Shown here: positions 6,760-11,145 of the stretch, one piece after another
Layout: each line of letters starts with the position of its first letter
How positions within the stretch are numbered: the stretch's first letter is position 1
Source of the DNA: Cyanobacteriota bacterium
GTDB lineage: Bacteria > Cyanobacteriota > Cyanobacteriia > Leptolyngbyales > Leptolyngbyaceae
Reading direction: 5' to 3'
Length of the DNA stretch: 11,145 bases
NCBI GenBank assembly: GCA_027482985.1
Contig: JAIXVO010000239.1
Coordinates: 1-11,145 of the forward strand
Position numbers and translations under genes: made by a program
The notes under the pieces: model-generated
Seen by the model: the letters and a program-made list of their open reading frames with translations, nothing else
Database searches by the model: none
Told to the model about the DNA's origin: nothing

Positions 6760-6798
6760 GTTCTCCAATGATGATTTTCTGATGCCAATGGCAGGGTT

Positions 6799-7242
6799 AT
6801 GAAGCGACTGAATTTTGGGCTGGGGGGGCTATTGCTCCTGCTGGTGATAGGTTGTACGCCCCAGTTCTTACAAGATAAACAAGCTCAACTTTGCACCCGC
6901 TTGCAGACTGTAGAAGCTGCCATTCAGCGATTTCGGGCGATCGCAAAAAATCCGAATCTGGCCAGCTTGAAACAGGCTGAAGTCCAAATTCGGGAGGCTT
7001 TGCAGCAGGTAAAATTGACGGCTGAGACAGCTCCCACCGAAACGCAAACCTCGATCGAAACGATGGAGATGGCAGCCAAAGAACTGGAAACTTCCGTACA
7101 ACAGACCCCTGAGCAAACTGCCAAGCAGTCGCAAATCGCCCAGGCAACGGCTCAGATTGCACAACGGGTGACGCAGTTGGAAATTGCTCTTAAGAACACG
7201 AAAACACAGATCCAATGTCCCGCGATCGCTCCTTCCCCCTAA
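6799..7242 (+). CDS. Coiled-coil lipoprotein of unknown function
   Basis: This 147-residue protein begins with a lipoprotein signal peptide: MKRLN, a run of Gly and Leu, then a lipobox LVIGC with the lipidated cysteine at 19. The mature part is almost entirely alpha-helical in character, rich in Gln, Ala, Glu and Thr. Hydrophobic residues fall at heptad-like spacing from about 25 to 138, consistent with a coiled coil. Two further cysteines lie at 32 and 140 near the ends of the helical region. I know no family for it; it may be an envelope spacer or adaptor. ATG at 6799 is preceded by GCAGGG only three bases away, which is a poor spacing. The stop codon at 7240-7242 touches the stop codon of the convergent DUF3124 gene. 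Confidence 0.75.
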   Translation: MKRLNFGLGGLLLLLVIGCTPQFLQDKQAQLCTRLQTVEAAIQRFRAIAKNPNLASLKQAEVQIREALQQVKLTAETAPTETQTSIETMEMAAKELETSVQQTPEQTAKQSQIAQATAQIAQRVTQLEIALKNTKTQIQCPAIAPSP

Positions 7243-7791
7243 TTACCGACTTTTAATCACCCGCCCTTCACTCACAAACGACAATCCTTGATTGCCGCTA
7301 GTGTTGATCATGATGGCTTCAATCACGGGCATTGATACTTTTTGCGTCGCCACCCACTCCACCACAAACGACGCGCCCGTTCCCCCCGTCCGGTCTTCCT
7401 GATTCACGACAAAGTTCGTGGAAGCCAGGGGATTCAGTTCTACCGGTTGTTCTAGATATTGCCGCACGGGTTTGCCATTGCCATCGTAATAGGTCACAGC
7501 CGCCACAATGATCGGCAATTGCAAGTCCGTATTCCGAATGCTAAGGGTCGTGGTTAAATCCATGGTGCGCCGCTGTTCCCACATATAAATCGCGGAATAG
7601 GCAGGGACATAAACCGTTTGTCCAATCACAATTTTGCTGTTGTCGAGGGTGACGGGCTTGAGGGAGGGGGTTGGATCGGGGACAGTAGCGGTTTGTGATT
7701 GAGTGCAACCCGTTAATAGCAGGATCAAAATCAGACTATAAGCCAGGAGCGATCGCCCCAGTTGCCGTCTCAATTCACCGGAATCACTCAT
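7243..7791 (-). CDS. DUF3124 domain lipoprotein
   Basis: This 182-residue protein has a lipoprotein signal (basic segment RRQLGR, a leucine-rich core, lipobox LLTGC with Cys29) followed by a DUF3124 domain. Recognisable conserved elements in order are VYVPAYSAIY, LSIRNTD, VTYYDGNGK, PLASTNFVV, GGTGASFVVEW and a final GNQGLSF. The fold should be beta-rich and located outside the cytoplasmic membrane. The molecular function of DUF3124 is not known. An in-frame ATG at 7836, only 5 bases after the stop codon of the upstream YihY-like gene, would give 197 residues and tight translational coupling. I prefer 7791 because it puts the lipobox at a normal distance from the N-terminus. Neither start has a clear Shine-Dalgarno site. 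The gene probably shares a transcript with the YihY-like gene. Confidence 0.85.
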   Translation of the reverse strand: MSDSGELRRQLGRSLLAYSLILILLLTGCTQSQTATVPDPTPSLKPVTLDNSKIVIGQTVYVPAYSAIYMWEQRRTMDLTTTLSIRNTDLQLPIIVAAVTYYDGNGKPVRQYLEQPVELNPLASTNFVVNQEDRTGGTGASFVVEWVATQKVSMPVIEAIMINTSGNQGLSFVSEGRVIKSR

Positions 7792-7841
7792 CAATTTTTT
7801 GAGGGAGATAAGGGGATGCAAAATCGAGTGACGCATTCGAG

Positions 7842-8780
7842 TTAGACCTGATCCTGTGGTTCCATTGACTTATGCCGCCGACTGCCATATAGGTAAGCAT
7901 AAACATAAGACAGCACACAACCAAAGAGAAAGATTTGAAACGTGAGAAAAATCCATAGCATCAAGATCATCACACTGCCAATCACGCCATAGGAGAGGAA
8001 TCGTCCCCCAATCGAAATCACACTATTACTGACAAGGTATTGTAAGCCTAATAGAAGCGATGCCGTCAGCAGGGCACTCAACCAAACATCCTGCCAACCC
8101 ACCCGCACCGCGGGCAAAATTTTGTAGAGCAAACAGGCTGTAACCGCCAGAATCAAAAATGAGGAACTGGCTTGCAGCCCAGTGGTTAGTTCCAGTTCAT
8201 CCACTTGCAGCAACGGAAACCAGCGCTGAAAGGTGCTCAGCAGTTCCAGGATGACTTTAATGGCAATATTCGCCAACAACGAAGCCAACAGCAGTAAGGA
8301 ACTACCCAGCACCAACACAAACGCCAATAGTTTATTTAAGGCAAAGAACAAGGCCATTTTAATGGGAGAACCCACTTCTGTGACCCGACTGGGCGATCGC
8401 CAGATCCGATTTACCGACGCTCGCAGCACCCCAAACACAGCACTGGCGGCAAACAGTAGGATCACGTAACCAATGATCCCGGCACCCACGCTATTTTCAT
8501 TCAGGGAAACCAGGGTGCTGTAAATTAACTCCCGCACCTCCGGCGGAATGTACTGTGCAACGCTATTGAGCATGACCTCAAACGCAGCGACATTGGGACC
8601 AATCAGCCGACCCAACACACTCAGGATCACGAGCAAGATCGGAAACAGGGAAAATAGGGCAAAGTAGGACAACGAGGCTGCCATCCCCGGACAATTATCC
8701 TGATCCCATTTCAACCCTGTTTTAATCAGCAGTTGAGCTGGTTTTGACGGTAACACAGTCGTCCGCAGGTAATGAAGCAT
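7842..8780 (-). CDS. YihY/BrkB family inner-membrane protein
   Basis: This 312-residue multi-pass membrane protein belongs to the YihY/virulence factor BrkB family, formerly misnamed ribonuclease BN. The family signature AASLSYFALFSLFPIL (34-49) is clear, and a second conserved block, GRFLSYGVIGSV with the following hydrophobic stretch, lies at 259-296. About six hydrophobic segments are visible, near 36-60, 99-121, 145-175, 204-224, 233-256 and 264-297. Family members have been linked to envelope processes and proposed transport, but no activity is settled. I chose ATG at 8780 because the longer frame would need a TTG at 8819; no strong ribosome binding site is seen at either. The DUF3124 lipoprotein gene follows downstream. 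The C-terminal tail is short and charged, which points to the cytoplasm. Confidence 0.87.
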   Translation of the reverse strand: MLHYLRTTVLPSKPAQLLIKTGLKWDQDNCPGMAASLSYFALFSLFPILLVILSVLGRLIGPNVAAFEVMLNSVAQYIPPEVRELIYSTLVSLNENSVGAGIIGYVILLFAASAVFGVLRASVNRIWRSPSRVTEVGSPIKMALFFALNKLLAFVLVLGSSLLLLASLLANIAIKVILELLSTFQRWFPLLQVDELELTTGLQASSSFLILAVTACLLYKILPAVRVGWQDVWLSALLTASLLLGLQYLVSNSVISIGGRFLSYGVIGSVMILMLWIFLTFQIFLFGCVLSYVYAYLYGSRRHKSMEPQDQV

Positions 8781-8900
8781 AGGCGTAACTTTCTGACATT
8801 TGCCAGAATCCAAAAGCAAGTTTGAGGTTATTATGTCACTTCAGTTTCAACTTCTGCTATTAACTCGGTAATGTTGGATTGGAACTGTTGATCATTTCCC

Positions 8901-9220
8901 CCTACTCGCCGGGATGTCTATGAAATCTACGAAAATCTGAATGCCAGGTCTTCCTCCGCAAAATTCCTCGGCAAATCATTACGCTGGCGGAACGGGCGAT
9001 CGTTCAGCAAGGGATGAAAAAATACGCCCAAGTGGACAACTGCATCATTGATGTTAAAGCCGACTGCATCATTGTCTATTTGTGCGATCAGAATGTGGAT
9101 GCCTTGATGGACTGTATCTCGTTGGCGCAGGGAGCGGAGTTAGCCCGCATGAAAGCAGCCCTCATGCAATCCCTGTCTTACGAACTTACAAGCCACATCG
9201 CCTTGTGCGTGGGTAATTGA
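8901..9220 (+). pseudogene. Possible decayed small gene (68-residue open frame at 9014-9220)
   Basis: An ATG frame at 9014-9220 encodes 68 residues of unrecognised sequence with a Cys-, Val- and Ile-containing core (VDNCIIDVKADCIIVYL) and a helical second half. AAGGG touches the ATG directly, so it is not a usable ribosome binding site. The same frame stays open upstream to a stop at 8921 and still reads as plausible protein (RKIPRQIITLAERAIVQQG). A different frame at 8901-8945 reads TRRDVYEIYENLNA, also protein-like, and would join it if one base had been lost near 8943-8948. No ATG, GTG or TTG precedes this part in frame. My reading is a 5'-truncated, frameshifted remnant, but a short real gene starting at 9014 is possible. 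Confidence 0.35.
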
Positions 9221-9244
9221 CGGAATCAACTACACCTCCTGGAA

Positions 9245-9258
9245 GGGCGAATGACCAT
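9245..9258. repeat. Truncated copy of the 1895 palindromic repeat
   Basis: GGGCGAATGACCAT is identical over 14 bases to 1895-1908. After that the sequence diverges and the right arm is missing. It looks like a half-deleted copy of the same dispersed element. Confidence 0.5.
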
Positions 9259-9351
9259 CGGTGGTTTCAACTTCAGCTAAAAGTCCTGCTGTTAAAGCGA
9301 CATCGCCCGCATTAATTCTCCTAACCGGGATAATTCATCACCTGTGATTCG

Positions 9352-9381
9352 GTAGGGGCACACGCTTGTGGCTGCCCCTAC
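9352..9381. repeat. Palindromic repeat with GTAGGGGCA arms
   Basis: GTAGGGGCA (9352-9360) and TGCCCCTAC (9373-9381) are a perfect 9-bp inverted repeat. Inside, CAC and GTG pair around GCTT, leaving two unpaired bases (GC) as a bulge. Arms of this form are familiar from short mobile palindromes in cyanobacterial spacers. That identification is from general knowledge and not from a search. Confidence 0.6.
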
Positions 9382-9575
9382 ACTCAGAAATCCAGACTGT
9401 TCTTTGAGGCGATCGCGGTACAGGCAATGTCCCCACAGGTTCATGGCTTTTCTGCAATTCTCATGAATGATCCAGGCTAGAGGGATCAATGCGAGCGCTA
9501 TCGCTTTAACGGTAAGCCTTTTAGCCTTAAGTTGCACCCAATGATGGCCATCCACCCCGACCCAGGGACGTGATC

Positions 9576-11145
9576 CTATGGGGTTGGCAAAATGCGACCA
9601 ATCGTGCGATTTTGCGGCGTGAAGGCTTGTTGAGCCGCCCGTTGAATATCGGCAGGCGTAATTTGGGCAATCCGGTCAATTTGTTGGAACAGATTGCGCC
9701 AACTGCCCGTTTTTGCCTCATATTCCAGGAGGGCTTGCGCCATCCCCATATTCGAGTTGAGCGATCGCAACAGTCCCGCCCGTGCCTGCGTCTTCACCCG
9801 TTCCAGTTCCACCATCGAGACGGGTTCGGTTTTCAGCCGTTCAATTTCCGCCCGTAGCGCCGCACCAACTTCATCGACCGTATGACCGGGAGCCGTCAGC
9901 GCATAGAACAGCATCAAATTCGGGAACTTATTACCCGGAAATCCGGTGAAACCCTGAGCATTCAAGGCAATCTGCTTCGTTTCCACCAGCGCTCTGTAAA
10001 GCCGTGAGGTGCGCCCACTGCTGAGCAAATCGCCAATCATGTCGTATAGCACCGCATCGGGATGATTCATAGCAGGCGTATGATAGCCCTCTAGATACCA
10101 GGGTTGGGATTTCAAGCGCAGTGTCACTTCTCGCGTTTCGGTTTGCGGGGGTTCCACAGCCGTCACTTGCGGCGGTTTGGCACCCGTTGGGAAGCGCCCA
10201 AAGTAAATCGTTGCCAACCGCTTCACCTCCGCCGGATTCACATCCCCGACGATCGCGATCGTCAAATTGTTCGGCACATAATATTTCTCGAAAAAGTCCT
10301 GCACATTCTGGCGCGTCAGGTTGCGAATGTCCTCGTTGTAGCCAATTACCGGACGGCGGTAGGGATGCACCGTGAAAGCTTTATCCAAAAACGCTTCCAC
10401 CATTTGCCCAATTGGGGAGTTGTCTGTCCGTAGGCGACGCTCCTCCAGAATCACATTTTGTTCCTTGTAATATTCGCGAAAGACGGGATCGAGAAACCGT
10501 TCCGACTCCAGCGACATCCACAATTCCAATTTATTCGCCGGGAAACTATAGAAGTAGCGGGTGGCATCCGTGGAGGTGTTGGCATTCAGCCCCACGCCGC
10601 CCGCTTGCTCCACAATTCGCCCCATTTCGTTCTGTTTCACCAGTTCCGCCGCTGCCGCTTCCACCCGCGCAAATTCCGCCGCCAACTTTTGCACCTGTTC
10701 TGTTTGGTTACTGGCTTTGGCTGCTTTCAATTGCGTCGAGAGGACATCCAACCGCGCCAATAGAGACTTTTCCACCGCATAATCGACAGTGCCAATGCGA
10801 GTCGTACCTTTAAATGCTAGGTGTTCCAGAAAGTGCGCCACTCCCGTTTGCCCATCCGGTTCATCCGCGCCGCCCACATCGGCATAGGTGAGGAATGACA
10901 CCACGGGCGCTTTATGTCGCTCCAGCACAATGAACTTCAAACCGTTCGCCAGCTTAAATTCAGTGATATTCTGCACCACCTGATCCACGTAGGGCTGGAT
11001 CGAGGAGGGGGGACGGGGCGGGGTCTGAGCGATCGCCACTGCTGGCAATCCACCCCAACTAACCAGCGTGAGCAACCCTGTGAGGGCGATCGCGCCCCAG
11101 CCCAAACCCCGCTGAGGCAGGCAGCGACCCAAAAACCGAAGGAGC
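9576..11145 (-). CDS. M16 family zinc metallopeptidase (insulinase/processing-peptidase type), 5' partial
   Basis: This exported peptidase carries the inverted zinc motif HFLEH (H100, E103, H104, counting from the TTG at 11132) followed by LAFKGT, the hallmark of M16 enzymes. The third zinc ligand is probably the glutamate in NVILEERR (E230 or nearby). The first M16 domain spans about 55-260 and the C-terminal M16 domain about 265-480. A Sec signal peptide is visible, with a hydrophobic segment at about 12-34 and probable cleavage after AIA at 35, so it should act in the periplasm on peptides. A helical insertion of about 50 residues, rich in Ala, Glu, Lys and Gln (about 119-170), separates the zinc motif from GLNANTSTD. 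The frame stays open to the window edge with no ATG or Shine-Dalgarno site, so the true start lies beyond it. Cyanobacterial M16 genes often occur in pairs; no partner lies downstream here, and one may lie upstream. Confidence 0.9.
   Translation of the reverse strand, partial: LLRFLGRCLPQRGLGWGAIALTGLLTLVSWGGLPAVAIAQTPPRPPSSIQPYVDQVVQNITEFKLANGLKFIVLERHKAPVVSFLTYADVGGADEPDGQTGVAHFLEHLAFKGTTRIGTVDYAVEKSLLARLDVLSTQLKAAKASNQTEQVQKLAAEFARVEAAAAELVKQNEMGRIVEQAGGVGLNANTSTDATRYFYSFPANKLELWMSLESERFLDPVFREYYKEQNVILEERRLRTDNSPIGQMVEAFLDKAFTVHPYRRPVIGYNEDIRNLTRQNVQDFFEKYYVPNNLTIAIVGDVNPAEVKRLATIYFGRFPTGAKPPQVTAVEPPQTETREVTLRLKSQPWYLEGYHTPAMNHPDAVLYDMIGDLLSSGRTSRLYRALVETKQIALNAQGFTGFPGNKFPNLMLFYALTAPGHTVDEVGAALRAEIERLKTEPVSMVELERVKTQARAGLLRSLNSNMGMAQALLEYEAKTGSWRNLFQQIDRIAQITPADIQRAAQQAFTPQNRTIGRILPTP

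Larger units (their letters stand above)
9221..9575. other. Gene-poor spacer with repeat remnants
   Basis: The spacer after the M16 protease gene holds a partial palindromic repeat (9245-9258), a full hairpin repeat (9352-9381) and the 10-bp palindrome GATGGCCATC (9543-9552). A minus-strand open frame at 9292-9555 runs through the hairpin repeat; its composition is not convincing and I do not call it a gene. No clear terminator for the protease gene is visible. Confidence 0.5.

Noticed and set aside
9292..9555. 87-codon minus-strand frame in the spacer after the M16 gene
   Set aside because: It reads through the GTAGGGGCA palindrome, matches no family I know, and has no neighbours that support it. 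A degraded transposase was considered, but no motif backs this.
1..11145. CRISPR array, tRNA, rRNA, complete insertion sequence, or a defence or biosynthetic system
   Set aside because: I found no regularly spaced repeats, no cloverleaf or rRNA-like sequence, no transposase with terminal repeats, and no gene set that forms a recognised or plausible new defence or biosynthetic cluster. The frequent GCGATCGC is HIP1, a general genomic signature rather than a local feature.

Overview
The window reads as an ordinary chromosomal stretch of a cyanobacterium, probably filamentous or Leptolyngbya-like. The main evidence is the 8-base palindrome GCGATCGC (HIP1), which I count about 20 times where chance predicts less than one. 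HIP1 overrepresentation is a recognised cyanobacterial signature. Small palindromic repeats in the spacers and several proteins of types common in cyanobacteria agree with this. I see no rRNA, tRNA, CRISPR array, complete insertion sequence or phage gene.

Layout. From 102 to 4722 three genes lie on the minus strand: a large GH63-like glucosidase (1990-4722), a secreted META-domain protein (1219-1716), and an aspartoacylase/AstE-type zinc hydrolase (102-1211) that follows the META gene after 7 bases. From 5271 to 7242 three genes lie on the plus strand: an HdeD-like six-helix membrane protein, a small exported protein of unknown family with two cysteines, and a coiled-coil lipoprotein. From 7243 to 8780 a minus-strand pair encodes a YihY/BrkB-type membrane protein and a DUF3124 lipoprotein. 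The stop codons of the two convergent genes at 7240-7245 touch. Bases 8781-9575 are poor in genes and hold a short doubtful ORF with signs of decay plus remnants of palindromic repeats. From 9576 to the right edge runs a minus-strand M16 zinc protease whose 5' end lies outside the window.

How the genes work together. Most products act at or beyond the cytoplasmic membrane: two lipoproteins, two small secreted proteins, two multi-pass membrane proteins and an exported protease. The region therefore looks like a loose collection of cell-envelope and stress genes rather than one pathway. The only likely operons are META plus aspartoacylase, YihY plus DUF3124, and possibly the exported protein plus the coiled-coil lipoprotein. 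I did not find a convincing new system. The best leads are the stacked inverted repeats upstream of the glucosidase gene, the cluster of three hairpins at its 3' end, the abutting convergent stops, and the unknown small secreted protein.
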